This document shows positions 32,584 through 41,083 of a stretch of 64,000 nucleotides of DNA, piece after piece. The stretch comes from Actinoplanes nipponensis. Lineage in GTDB: Bacteria > Actinomycetota > Actinomycetes > Mycobacteriales > Micromonosporaceae. The DNA lies in NCBI RefSeq assembly GCF_016862275.1, contig NZ_BOMQ01000060.1, positions 1-64,000 of the forward strand, given 5' to 3'. Within the stretch, counting starts at the first letter, position 1. Every line of letters starts with the position of its first letter. The notes under the pieces were generated by a model that was not told where the DNA came from, did not search any database, and was given only the letters and a program-made list of their open reading frames with translations. The position numbers and the translations under genes were made by a program.

Positions 32584-33822
32584 ATGAGTGTCGAGACCCT
32601 GAGCAGCGACGACTTCCGGGCGGCGATGGTCGAGCAACTGATCACTGACCAGCGCGACAAAGGGCTGTCGATGCGGCCGGAGGTGGAGGCGGCCCTGCGG
32701 ACTGTCCCTCGTCACCTGTTCACCCCCGATAGTTCGCTGGAGGACGCCTACTCGCCGAACCTGGCGGTGATCACCAAACAGGTCGGTGACGAGACCATCA
32801 GCTCGGTATCCGCGGCGTGGTTGATCGCGGAGATGCTCGGCCAGGCGGCGGACGCGCACGAGGGTGGACTGTCCGGCCTGGACGTGCTGGAGATCGGCTC
32901 CGGCGGCTACAACGCGGCGCTGCTGCGCGAGCTGGTCGGCGACTCGGGGTCGGTCACGACGGTGGACATCGACAAGGATGTGACCGACCGGGCGTCGGAG
33001 TGCCTGGCCGCGGCCGGCTACGGCGACGTGACCGTGGTGTGCGCCGACGCGGAGCAGCCGGTCGGTCCCCGAGGTGTGTATGACCTGATCATTGCGACGG
33101 TCGGGGCTTGGGACATCGCGCCGGCGTGGACGGACCAGCTGGCGTCCGACGGCGTCCTTGTGGTGCCGCTGCGTACATTCGGGATGACACGGTCGTGGGC
33201 GCTGCGCCGCGAGGGGCACGCGTTGGTCAGCCACAGCCAGCGACTGTGCGGGTTCGTCTCGATCCAAGGCACCGGCACCCACCAGATGCGGTACGTCGAC
33301 ATCGCCGAGGGCGTGCACCTGCGACTGGACGAGGATCAAAAGATCAACCCGCAGAGCGTGGGGGATCTGCTGGCGCAGCCGCCGGTCCAGGCGTGGGCCG
33401 GGGCAAGCTTGGCCCCGGCCACAGTGCTGGCCGACCTCGACATGTGGCTGGCCACCCGGATCACCGCGGCCGGGCAGCAGTTCGTCATCCTGACCGCTCA
33501 GCAGGACGCCATCGACGCCGGCCGGGTCGACCCGGCGTGGCGGTACGGCACACCTGCCGCCCTGCACGACGGCACGTTCTGCTACCGCTCGGCCCTGCAA
33601 TGGACCGACGACAAGTTCGACCTCGGCGCCCGCGCGTACGGCCCGGATGCCACCACCGTGGCACAGCAGTGGGTCGAGCACATGGTCGCGTGGCTGGACG
33701 CGAGCACCCCCGCACCGGTGCTGCACGTTCTGCCCGCTGGAACTCCCGACGGCGACTTGCCGGCCGGGACGGTGCTGGACAAGCGGCACAGCCGCCTGGT
33801 CCTCGCCTTCACCCCCCGCTAG
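32584..33822 (+). CDS. FxLD-system methyltransferase (PCMT-like), copy 1
   Basis: 412 residues. The protein-L-isoaspartate methyltransferase-like half has 'VEAALRTVPRHLFTP' (about 36-50), the SAM loop 'VLEIGSGGYNAALL' (about 100-113) and 'VTTVDIDKDVTDRA'. The C-terminal ~200 residues are specific to the FxLD lanthipeptide system. In other RiPPs, PCMT homologues methylate an Asp of the core, which then forms an aspartimide or isoaspartate. The core here has an Asp-Asp-Asn stretch that could be the target. It is the first gene of the operon, 13 bases before the precursor gene. Confidence 0.87.
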   Translation: MSVETLSSDDFRAAMVEQLITDQRDKGLSMRPEVEAALRTVPRHLFTPDSSLEDAYSPNLAVITKQVGDETISSVSAAWLIAEMLGQAADAHEGGLSGLDVLEIGSGGYNAALLRELVGDSGSVTTVDIDKDVTDRASECLAAAGYGDVTVVCADAEQPVGPRGVYDLIIATVGAWDIAPAWTDQLASDGVLVVPLRTFGMTRSWALRREGHALVSHSQRLCGFVSIQGTGTHQMRYVDIAEGVHLRLDEDQKINPQSVGDLLAQPPVQAWAGASLAPATVLADLDMWLATRITAAGQQFVILTAQQDAIDAGRVDPAWRYGTPAALHDGTFCYRSALQWTDDKFDLGARAYGPDATTVAQQWVEHMVAWLDASTPAPVLHVLPAGTPDGDLPAGTVLDKRHSRLVLAFTPR

Positions 33823-33835
33823 GAAGGACACTCAC

Positions 33836-33991
33836 GTGGACGAACGGATCTTCGAGGACGTCGAGGACTTCACCCTGGACGTCACGCTGGTCGACGCCGG
33901 TCCCGCGGCGAGCGGCTTCTCGACCAACACCGACGACAACTGCGGCTCGGGCAACACGGGCTCGAACGCCTGCACAACCAAGAACAACTGA
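33836..33991 (+). CDS. FxLD-family lanthipeptide precursor peptide
   Basis: 51-residue peptide from a GTG at 33836, with an AGGAAGGA ribosome site 7 bases upstream. The leader is acidic (first 25 residues rich in D/E) and carries F12-T-L-D15, the motif that names the FxLD family. The core region after about residue 26 has five Ser/Thr before and between two Cys (C36, C46), enough for two (methyl)lanthionine rings, plus D33-D34-N35 before the first Cys. It sits between its methyltransferase and LanB and is followed by a strong hairpin (34028-34056). The exact cleavage site and ring pattern cannot be read. Confidence 0.88.
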   Translation: MDERIFEDVEDFTLDVTLVDAGPAASGFSTNTDDNCGSGNTGSNACTTKNN

Positions 33992-34027
33992 CCCGGGTCT
34001 CACCCGGCTCGCTCATCTCCCGATGAC

Positions 34028-34056
34028 GGGGCCCGGCGCGCACAGCGTCGGGCCCC
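34028..34056 (+). terminator. Hairpin between precursor and LanB genes
   Basis: Arms 34028-34039 (GGGGCCCGGCGC) and 34045-34056 (GCGTCGGGCCCC) pair with one mismatch over 12 bases around a 5-base loop. No U-tract follows. Partial termination here would raise precursor over enzyme transcripts, the usual arrangement in RiPP operons. Confidence 0.7.
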
Positions 34057-34075
34057 CACCGAATCTCGGTGGTGC

Positions 34076-36814
34076 ATGATGCTTCCCGTTGCCGGCGCGG
34101 CGCTGATCCGGATCGCCGCGTACCCTCCCGGTCTATCGTTGCCGTCCTGGCCCGATCTGAGCGCCGATCACCCCGCGCAGTGGCGCGCTTGGCTCACCGA
34201 GGTATGGGCGTTACCCGGATTCGCGGATGCCGTCACCGGCGCTGCGCCGGAGCTGGCCGAACGAATCGCCGTCGCCGCGTCCGGAGCGGCGCTACCACTG
34301 CGCCGGTGGCGGCGCCTGGTCGACACGGTGATGCGGTACCTGCTGCGATGGACGACCCGCGCGACCCCGTTCGGAATGTTCGCCGGCGTTGCTCCGGTGA
34401 GCTTCGCCGAGCGTACGACGGTGCACCTCGGGCAGGCCCATCGCGCGGTCGCTCACCCCGACGGGCAATTCGTCGCCGAGCACGCCACTCAGGCTGAGCA
34501 CGACCTGGCGATGCTGCACGCCACGTCAGTGGTAGCGAACACGCTCGGCTACCGGCGTGGCGAGAAGTGGGTGCTGCCATGCGCAGGCACCGACGGCGAC
34601 CGGCGATGGGACGTGGAGGTCCGCCTCGCCAGCCCGGTCCAAACCGCTCTCGACGCAGCACGCTCACCCATCTCATTCACTGATCTGGCCGCGAAAGTTG
34701 GCGCGTCTATGCCGGCGGCTGAACGGCTGTTAGCGCGCCTTATCGACCTCGGCGTCTTGCTGACCGCCCTGCGCCCGGCCACGACCGTCACCGATCCCGG
34801 CGCCCACCTGGCACGCCACCACCTGCCATTCGACCCGGGCCGTCGGGCGGCAGTCGATCTTCGTGCCGATGTCGAGGTCGCGCTGCCGCCCGCGGTATTG
34901 CGCGAGGCCAGCCGGGCAGCGCAGGCGCTAACGGCGATCGCCCCGGCACTACCCGGATGGCAGGAGTATCACGCAGCGTTCATCGACCGGTGGGGCCCCG
35001 GGGTGGCCGTGCCGCTGCGCGAGGTTCTGGGCACACTCGGCTTCCCGGCCGGCTACCGCGGATCGACACGCCGATCCCCGGCCACGTTCACCCCTCGCGA
35101 CCGGCTGCTCGCACGCCTCGCGCAGCAGGCGGCACTGGACGACGGCGCCGAGGTAGTCCTCGACGACGACCTGATCGACCAGCTGCACGGCGACGACGAC
35201 CGATCACCGATCCCGCACACCGAGCTGCGCTTCACTCTGGCTGCCGACACTCCGGCGGATGTGGACCGCGGCGCATTCACCCTGACGGTGCTCAGCGGCT
35301 CCCGCCACGCCGGCACCGCTGCCGGCCGCTTCCTGCACCTGCTGGACCCCGACGAACTCGTCGCCTTCCGCACCGTCTACCGCCACTTACCGACCGCTCA
35401 GCCGGGCGCCGACGTGGTCCAGCTGTCCGGGCCACCCTTGGACGCCAGGCTCGCCCCGCTGACCCGCGCCCCCGAACTCCTGCCGATTTTGCCGCTCGGC
35501 GAATTCCACCCCGCACCTGTCCGCACGGTGGACGACCTGGCGATCACCGGCGACGGCCGCCAGCTCTGGCTGGTCTCGCGCACCACCGGCCAGCCGGTCG
35601 AACCACTGCTGTTCAACAGCGTGCTGCTGACGACGTTGCAGCAGCCACTGATGCGGTTCCTCACCGAGATCTGGACGGCCTGGACCGCCCCCTGCGCACC
35701 GTTCGACTGGGGCCACGCTCACGACCTGCCGTATCTGCCTCGCGTCCGGCGCGGACGATCCATCCTGCACCCCGCACGCTGGCGGATCGACCGTACGGCA
35801 CTGCCCACCTGGACGGCGGCATGGCTGCAGTGGTACGACTCCTGGCAACGACACCGCCACCAGTACCACCTCCCGCGCGAGGTGCTGGTCGGCGCCGACG
35901 ACGTCCGGGTGCGCCTCGACCTGGACAACCCCGCGCACCTGCACCTGCTTCGCCACGAGCTCGACCGTCAACCCCACGCCGACCTCACCGAGGCACCCGG
36001 CCCGGCCGGCTGGATCGACGGACGTCCTGCCGAGCTCGTGCTCACCCTCACCCGCCATACCTCCGCTACCCGGATACCGCGGCAGCCCCGGCCCGTGACC
36101 ACCCTGATTCACCGGCCCGGACCCTCCCGCTGGGTGCAAGCCCACCTCTACGGCCCCACCGACGAGATCCTCGCCGACCTCGCCCGCCGGCCCGCTGACT
36201 ACCTCCCGGCGGGCTGGTGGTTCCTGCGGTACCCGACCCCCGCCGCCCACCTGCGGCTCCGCATTCCCGTCACCGACAGCGACCACTTCACCGAGCTGGC
36301 CCACCGCCTCGCCGACTGGATGCAGCAGTTGCACGACACCGGTGCCGCGTACGACTACAGCCTGCACCCCTATCGGCCTGAAGCCCGCCACGGAGCCCAT
36401 GCGACGCTGGCCGCCGCCGAAGCGTTCTTCGCCACCGACTCCCGCGCCGCTCTGCACCGGCTGATCGCCTCCCGCGACCGGCAGGCCAGCACCGCGGCCG
36501 GCATGATCGCCATCGCGACAGCCTTCACCAGCGACGGCCCGCAGTGGCTCACCACGCACGTCCCGCACCGTACCGGTCCCCGCCTGAACCGCGAACAACT
36601 CGCGATCGCCGGTACCCCGGTCCATGACGAGCACCTCGCCGGAACGCTTACCGCCTACCGGGCCGCGATCGACAACGACACCCTTGACGTCGACACCGTC
36701 CTGGGCGACCTGCTGCACCTGCACCACACCCGCATGATCGGCGTCGCCGCCGCCTCCGAACAGCACTGCCTGCGACTTGCCCGCGCCATCGCCCTCGCCG
36801 GGCGTTCTCGATGA
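34076..36814 (+). CDS. lanB: Lantibiotic dehydratase (LanB) with fused SpaB_C domain
   Basis: 912 residues, about full length for class I LanB. The N-terminal part (to about 660) matches the tRNA-dependent glutamylation domain with 'LRWTTRATPFGMFAGVAPV' near residue 90-110. The final ~230 residues ('RWVQAHLYGPTDEILADL', 'WFLRYPTPAAHLRLRI', 'YDYSLHPYRPEARHG') are the glutamate-elimination (SpaB_C/thiopeptide-type) domain. It should convert Ser/Thr of the FxLD core to dehydro-residues using glutamyl-tRNA. Two ATGs in tandem (34076, 34079) are possible starts. It overlaps the LanC gene (ATGA). Confidence 0.9.
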   Translation: MMLPVAGAALIRIAAYPPGLSLPSWPDLSADHPAQWRAWLTEVWALPGFADAVTGAAPELAERIAVAASGAALPLRRWRRLVDTVMRYLLRWTTRATPFGMFAGVAPVSFAERTTVHLGQAHRAVAHPDGQFVAEHATQAEHDLAMLHATSVVANTLGYRRGEKWVLPCAGTDGDRRWDVEVRLASPVQTALDAARSPISFTDLAAKVGASMPAAERLLARLIDLGVLLTALRPATTVTDPGAHLARHHLPFDPGRRAAVDLRADVEVALPPAVLREASRAAQALTAIAPALPGWQEYHAAFIDRWGPGVAVPLREVLGTLGFPAGYRGSTRRSPATFTPRDRLLARLAQQAALDDGAEVVLDDDLIDQLHGDDDRSPIPHTELRFTLAADTPADVDRGAFTLTVLSGSRHAGTAAGRFLHLLDPDELVAFRTVYRHLPTAQPGADVVQLSGPPLDARLAPLTRAPELLPILPLGEFHPAPVRTVDDLAITGDGRQLWLVSRTTGQPVEPLLFNSVLLTTLQQPLMRFLTEIWTAWTAPCAPFDWGHAHDLPYLPRVRRGRSILHPARWRIDRTALPTWTAAWLQWYDSWQRHRHQYHLPREVLVGADDVRVRLDLDNPAHLHLLRHELDRQPHADLTEAPGPAGWIDGRPAELVLTLTRHTSATRIPRQPRPVTTLIHRPGPSRWVQAHLYGPTDEILADLARRPADYLPAGWWFLRYPTPAAHLRLRIPVTDSDHFTELAHRLADWMQQLHDTGAAYDYSLHPYRPEARHGAHATLAAAEAFFATDSRAALHRLIASRDRQASTAAGMIAIATAFTSDGPQWLTTHVPHRTGPRLNREQLAIAGTPVHDEHLAGTLTAYRAAIDNDTLDVDTVLGDLLHLHHTRMIGVAAASEQHCLRLARAIALAGRSR

Positions 36815-37884
36815 ATATCGGCCAATCGCTGGCCAACGGCGCTACCGGGCGCGCCCTGCTGCATCTCGAGGCCGGCAACTACCCTGCGGCGTTGCACGCC
36901 CTGCGGGAAGCCACCGCCGACGGCGTCAGCATCGCCGAGGGCGCCAGCCTGTTCCACGGCGCCCCCGCGATCGCGTTCGTCCTGGCCACCACCGATCACC
37001 CGCAGCTCGCCAACGCCCGCGCGATCACTGCCCAGGCCACCGCCACGATCGCCCGTCACCGCCTCAAGGCCGCCCACCGCCGTATCGACCGCGGCGAGCA
37101 GCCGCACTACGCCGAGTACGACCTGATCCGCGGCCTGACCGGCTTCGGCGTGGTCCTGCGCCGCCTCGGCAACCACGACACGCTGCGCCTGATCCTGCAC
37201 TACCTCGTCCGGCTCACCGAACCCCTGCACGAACTGCCGGGCTGGTGGTGCCACCACGGGCCCCACAACGACCAACCACCGCTTGATGGCGGGCACGCCA
37301 ACCTTGGCATGGCCCACGGCATTCCCGGCCCGCTGGCACTGCTCTCGCTCACGCTGCGCGAGGGCATCACCGTCGCCGGCCAGACCGCCGCGATCGGCCG
37401 GATCTGCAGCTGGCTCGACACCTGGCAACAACATCTGAATGGCACCACCTGGTGGCCGCAGACCCTCACCCGCACCGAACTCCACCACGGCAAGCCCGCC
37501 CAGCAGGGCCCCCTGCGGCCATCCTGGTGCTACGGCACCCCTGGCATTGCCCGCGCCCAGCAACTCGCCGCCCTCGCCCTTGACGACCCTGAGCGCGGAC
37601 GCCGCAGCGAAACTGCTTTCGCCTCCTGCGTCACCGACCCGGCACAGACAGAACAACTGGTCGACCGCAGTCTCTGCCACGGCACCGCCGGTCTGGCCGC
37701 CACCGCACGCCGTATCACCGCCGACGCCCGCGCCCCCATCCCACTGCCAGTGGTCGAACAGCTCCACCAAAATGCACCCCGTGCCACCGACGAACCCCAC
37801 GGACTGCTGGAGGGCACCACCGGAGTCGAACTCGTCGGCCTCTCCACCACTACCGCGTGGGACACCTGCCTCCTGCTCGCCTGA
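36811..37884 (+). CDS. lanC: LanC-like lanthionine cyclase
   Basis: 357 residues, coupled to LanB by an ATGA overlap. The zinc-site motifs 'SWCYGTPG' (about 238-245) and 'SLCHGTAG' (about 287-294), with the 'HGIPGPLALLSL' repeat earlier, are the LanC hallmarks. 'GGHANLGMAHGIPG' supplies the catalytic His region. It would add Cys thiols to the dehydro-residues made by LanB, closing the rings. It is slightly shorter than typical LanC (about 400) but has all metal ligands. Confidence 0.88.
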   Translation: MNIGQSLANGATGRALLHLEAGNYPAALHALREATADGVSIAEGASLFHGAPAIAFVLATTDHPQLANARAITAQATATIARHRLKAAHRRIDRGEQPHYAEYDLIRGLTGFGVVLRRLGNHDTLRLILHYLVRLTEPLHELPGWWCHHGPHNDQPPLDGGHANLGMAHGIPGPLALLSLTLREGITVAGQTAAIGRICSWLDTWQQHLNGTTWWPQTLTRTELHHGKPAQQGPLRPSWCYGTPGIARAQQLAALALDDPERGRRSETAFASCVTDPAQTEQLVDRSLCHGTAGLAATARRITADARAPIPLPVVEQLHQNAPRATDEPHGLLEGTTGVELVGLSTTTAWDTCLLLA

Positions 37885-37898
37885 CGAAAGGCTGAAAC

Positions 37899-38690
37899 GT
37901 GGACCAGCATCCGTGGCACCAGATCAACATCGACTACCCCGGCAACACCCGGCTTCGTCGCGAACAGGCCGCCCTCGCCCATCTGCACCGCGTCATCCCC
38001 GCCGCCCAGGACGCCGGCCTGATCGCCTCGTGGTGGTTCATCCGCAAAGGCGCGTGGCGAATCCGATACCTAACCACCGACAAGCCCGAAAGCCCTCAAC
38101 TGGCCCACCATCTGCTCAGCCACGACATGACCTGCAGCAGCGACATCTACGAACCCGAAACCCACGCCTTCGGCGGCCCCGACGCCATGGCCGCCGCCCA
38201 CACCCTGTTCCACCACGACAGCCGCCACCTCCTCACGTACCTGCACCAGCAGCCCGCGAATCGGCGAGAACGCTCACTGATCCTGTGCACCGCCCTGATG
38301 CGCGCCGCAGCCCTCGACCTCAACGAACAAGGCGACGTCTGGGCCAAGGTTCTCGCCTACCGCACCGCCGACCTCGACGAACCCCCGGCACCCGACGCCA
38401 AAACGTGGAAGCAATTCACCGACGACGCCCGCCATCTTCTGGAGGGAACCGTACGCAACACCGACCAGTGGCACACCGCATTCCGTGACGCCGGCAACGC
38501 CCTGCTCCTGCTGCGCGACGCGGGCAAACTCACCCGAGGCCTACGCGCGGTCATCGCGCTGCACGTCATCTTCCACTGGAACCGACTCGGCCTGCCCGCC
38601 AGCACCCAAGCGAGACTGGCACGCGCCGCCACGGAGGCCATCTTCGACAATGCGCCAGCACCGTCCACTCGCTGGCCAGCACCTTGCTGA
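37899..38690 (+). CDS. Thiopeptide-type bacteriocin biosynthesis (SpaB_C) protein
   Basis: 263 residues from a GTG at 37899, 14 bases after LanC. 'WHQINIDYPGNTRLRREQ', 'ASWWFIRKGAWRIRYL' and 'SDIYEPETHAFGGPDAMAAAHTLFHHD' match the stand-alone SpaB_C family (elimination domain of split LanBs). Because LanB already carries such a domain, this is a second copy. It may perform glutamate elimination on other residues or have taken another role. Such an extra copy is common in FxLD loci. Confidence 0.85.
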   Translation: MDQHPWHQINIDYPGNTRLRREQAALAHLHRVIPAAQDAGLIASWWFIRKGAWRIRYLTTDKPESPQLAHHLLSHDMTCSSDIYEPETHAFGGPDAMAAAHTLFHHDSRHLLTYLHQQPANRRERSLILCTALMRAAALDLNEQGDVWAKVLAYRTADLDEPPAPDAKTWKQFTDDARHLLEGTVRNTDQWHTAFRDAGNALLLLRDAGKLTRGLRAVIALHVIFHWNRLGLPASTQARLARAATEAIFDNAPAPSTRWPAPC

Positions 38691-38909
38691 CACCCCGAAG
38701 TCGGCTGCTCCATGCCGCGACGCTGATCGCCGGTTTTCGCGGGCACGGCAGAGTCCATCAAGCGGGTGACAGCAGCCGCCCAGCCAGGCGATGGCCGTCG
38801 CGCGGCGCATCGCGTACGTCCCTCACGGGGACTAGGTGTATGCCATGACGCAGCCTCGCCAGATGGCACCTGCTCCATCGTCCTTCCACACGCGAACAGA
38901 GAACCCTCG

Positions 38910-40862
38910 GTGAGCGCACAGACCAGAAGGTCCAGCACGAGCATCCCGGTGCAGCCTGGAACAGGCGACGAGAAGCCGGTACTGCCAGAGCTGCGCAATG
39001 CCTGGTGGGAACACGGGGTACGCCGACGAACCGAGACCGGGGTGTTCGGGGTGTTCGCTGAGCTGCCTGGTCTGATCCGTCAGGCGATCCGGATCGCATG
39101 GCGTGCAGACCGCGCACGGACGCTGGTGGTGGCCGGCGCCACGATCGTCGCGGGGGCGATGGCGACGTTCGGGCTGTTGTCGACCCAGCGGGTGCTGGTC
39201 GAGTTGTTCGGCGGCGGGCCGACCCCGGACCGGGTGCGCGCGGCCCTGCCAGCGCTGATCGTGCTCGCGGTGGTAACCGCGGTCCGCGGGGCACTGGGTA
39301 TCGCAGTCGGGTACGCGCAGAACGGTCTGGCACCACGGGTGAACCAGGCAGCCGAGCGGCGGTTGTTCGAGACGACCACCGCGGTGCAGGTAAGTGCGTT
39401 CGACGCGGACGCATTCGCCGACGACATGGAACGCGCCACCCGCGGCAGCGACGCCGCGATGGGGCTGGTGCAAAACACCGCGAACATGTTCGCCGGCCTG
39501 GTCAGCTTAATCGCGGTAGCAGTCGCCGTGGTGGTGATCAACCCGCTGCTGCTGGCCGCACTGCTGGTCGCCACCCTGCCCAACGGCTACGCCGCCCTAC
39601 GCGCCGGACATTTGCGCTACGCGACGTTCCTGGCCGGATCGGTGCGCCGGCGCCGACTGTGGGTGCTGCAGCACCAGATGGCCGAACGCGACTCGGCGCC
39701 GGAGCTGCGCTCGTACGGGCTACGCGACTTCCTGCTCGGCCAATACGACATGGTGATGGGAGCCCAAACCAAAGAGGATCTCACCTTGGCGCGGCGGACC
39801 ACCACAACTACCAGCGTCGGCGCGGTGATCAGCGGCATCGGCCTGGCCGGTGTGTGGGTCCTGCTCGGCGCCCTGCTCGCCGGCGGACGGATCCCGCTGT
39901 CGGCGGCGGTGACCTGCGTGGTGGCCATCCAGGCCGCCCAGCGTGCGCTGGCCCTGGTGACTTTCCAGCTGGACCAGCTGTACACCGGCGGGCAGTTCTT
40001 CAAGGAGTACGTCGGCTTCCTCGACCGCGCCCGCACCTACCTGCCCCGCGAACAGTTCACTGTCGCTCCCGCCGCACCGGTGTTCGAGCAGGTCAGCGTA
40101 CGGGGAGTCAGCCTGCGCTACCCGGACAAGGACACCGTGGCCGTTGACGACGTCACCCTCACCATCACCGCGGGGCAGACCGTGGCGTTCGTGGGGGAGA
40201 ACGGCTCCGGCAAGTCCACTCTGGCCGCCATGATCGCTTCCCTGCGCGAGCCCACCGACGGGGTGATCGAGTGGAACGGCCGGCCCATCGAGCACTGGGA
40301 CCGCGACAGCGTGCGCGCGCAGATCGGTGTCGTGCTGCAAGCCCACCACCGATGGCCGTACACCGCGGCCACCAACATCGCGATGGGCGACCTGTCGGTG
40401 CCGGCCAAGCAGGACCGCATCGAGCACGCCGCGACCCGCGCCGCCGCCCACGACACGATCGTGGCCCTGTCGCACGGCTACGAGACGCTGCTGGACCGCA
40501 CCTTCAAAGACGGCGAAGAGCTATCGGGTGGGCAGTGGCAGCGCATCACCGCCGCCCGCGGCCTCTACCGAGACGCGGACCTCCTAATCATGGACGAGCC
40601 ATCCTCGGCGTTGGATCCCCGCGCCGAAGACGCCCTGTTCCAGGCCATCGCTGACCGGCAGGGCAAGCAGACCACCATCTTGATCACACACCGGCTGGCC
40701 AACGTCATCCACGCCGACATGATCTACGTCCTTCACGACGGCGCCTTGGTCGAAGCCGGCACGCACCCGCAGCTGGTCGCCGCCGGCGGCCGGTACGCCG
40801 AACTGTTCGCCTTGCAGGCAGCCGGCTATCAGCCGAACACCACACCCGGAGAGCCGGCGTGA
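38910..40862 (+). CDS. ABC transporter, fused membrane and ATPase domains
   Basis: 650 residues from a GTG at 38910. The longer frame upstream has no family content, so this start is preferred. The membrane domain (about 60-360) is followed by a complete ATPase: Walker A 'GENGSGKST', Q-loop 'IGVVLQAHH', signature 'LSGGQWQRIT' and Walker B 'LLIMDEPSSALDP' with H-loop 'ILITHRL'. It has no N-terminal C39 peptidase, so leader removal must come from elsewhere. It is probably the exporter of the lanthipeptide. Confidence 0.88.
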   Translation: MSAQTRRSSTSIPVQPGTGDEKPVLPELRNAWWEHGVRRRTETGVFGVFAELPGLIRQAIRIAWRADRARTLVVAGATIVAGAMATFGLLSTQRVLVELFGGGPTPDRVRAALPALIVLAVVTAVRGALGIAVGYAQNGLAPRVNQAAERRLFETTTAVQVSAFDADAFADDMERATRGSDAAMGLVQNTANMFAGLVSLIAVAVAVVVINPLLLAALLVATLPNGYAALRAGHLRYATFLAGSVRRRRLWVLQHQMAERDSAPELRSYGLRDFLLGQYDMVMGAQTKEDLTLARRTTTTTSVGAVISGIGLAGVWVLLGALLAGGRIPLSAAVTCVVAIQAAQRALALVTFQLDQLYTGGQFFKEYVGFLDRARTYLPREQFTVAPAAPVFEQVSVRGVSLRYPDKDTVAVDDVTLTITAGQTVAFVGENGSGKSTLAAMIASLREPTDGVIEWNGRPIEHWDRDSVRAQIGVVLQAHHRWPYTAATNIAMGDLSVPAKQDRIEHAATRAAAHDTIVALSHGYETLLDRTFKDGEELSGGQWQRITAARGLYRDADLLIMDEPSSALDPRAEDALFQAIADRQGKQTTILITHRLANVIHADMIYVLHDGALVEAGTHPQLVAAGGRYAELFALQAAGYQPNTTPGEPA

Positions 40863-41083
40863 ACGGTGGCCAAGTCAGCTTCTCCCACGACGGGGTGCAT
40901 CTGTCCGCCTACGACGACGCCGTGCTGCCCCACCTGGTAGACGCGCATACCCACACCGACGGCACCTTCGTCGTCCCGCGACCCCGTGAGCCGCACCGCG
41001 ACCAGAAAACTCCGGCATCGACCAGCGCCGAGCGCTATGACCGGCGAGAATTGGCCGATACCGGGCCGGGTCGTCCGTCATGA
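40859..41083 (+). CDS. Small hypothetical protein coupled to exporter
   Basis: 74 residues from a GTG that overlaps the ABC stop (GTGA). Its own stop overlaps the MFS start (ATGA), so it is locked between two transporters by coupling on both sides. It is rich in His and Asp in the first half ('AVLPHLVDAHTHTDG') and Arg/Pro-rich at the end. There is no Cys, so it is not a lanthipeptide precursor. No family recognised. Confidence 0.5.
   Translation: MNGGQVSFSHDGVHLSAYDDAVLPHLVDAHTHTDGTFVVPRPREPHRDQKTPASTSAERYDRRELADTGPGRPS

Noticed and set aside
32401..33831. Antisense frame of 476 codons opposite the first FxLD methyltransferase
   Set aside because: No recognisable motifs; composition is that of a complementary-strand shadow.
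34957..36198. Long plus-strand frame of 413 codons inside LanB
   Set aside because: It lies in another frame of a clear LanB, is Arg/Pro/Gly-rich without family motifs and reflects high-GC third-position bias.
35387..36766. Antisense frame of 459 codons opposite LanB
   Set aside because: Gly/Val-rich mirror frame of a GC-rich gene; no ribosome site, no domain motif, and the sense gene is well supported.
36655..37800. Antisense frame of 381 codons opposite LanC
   Set aside because: Gly/Val/Ala-rich shadow frame; LanC motifs in the sense frame are decisive.
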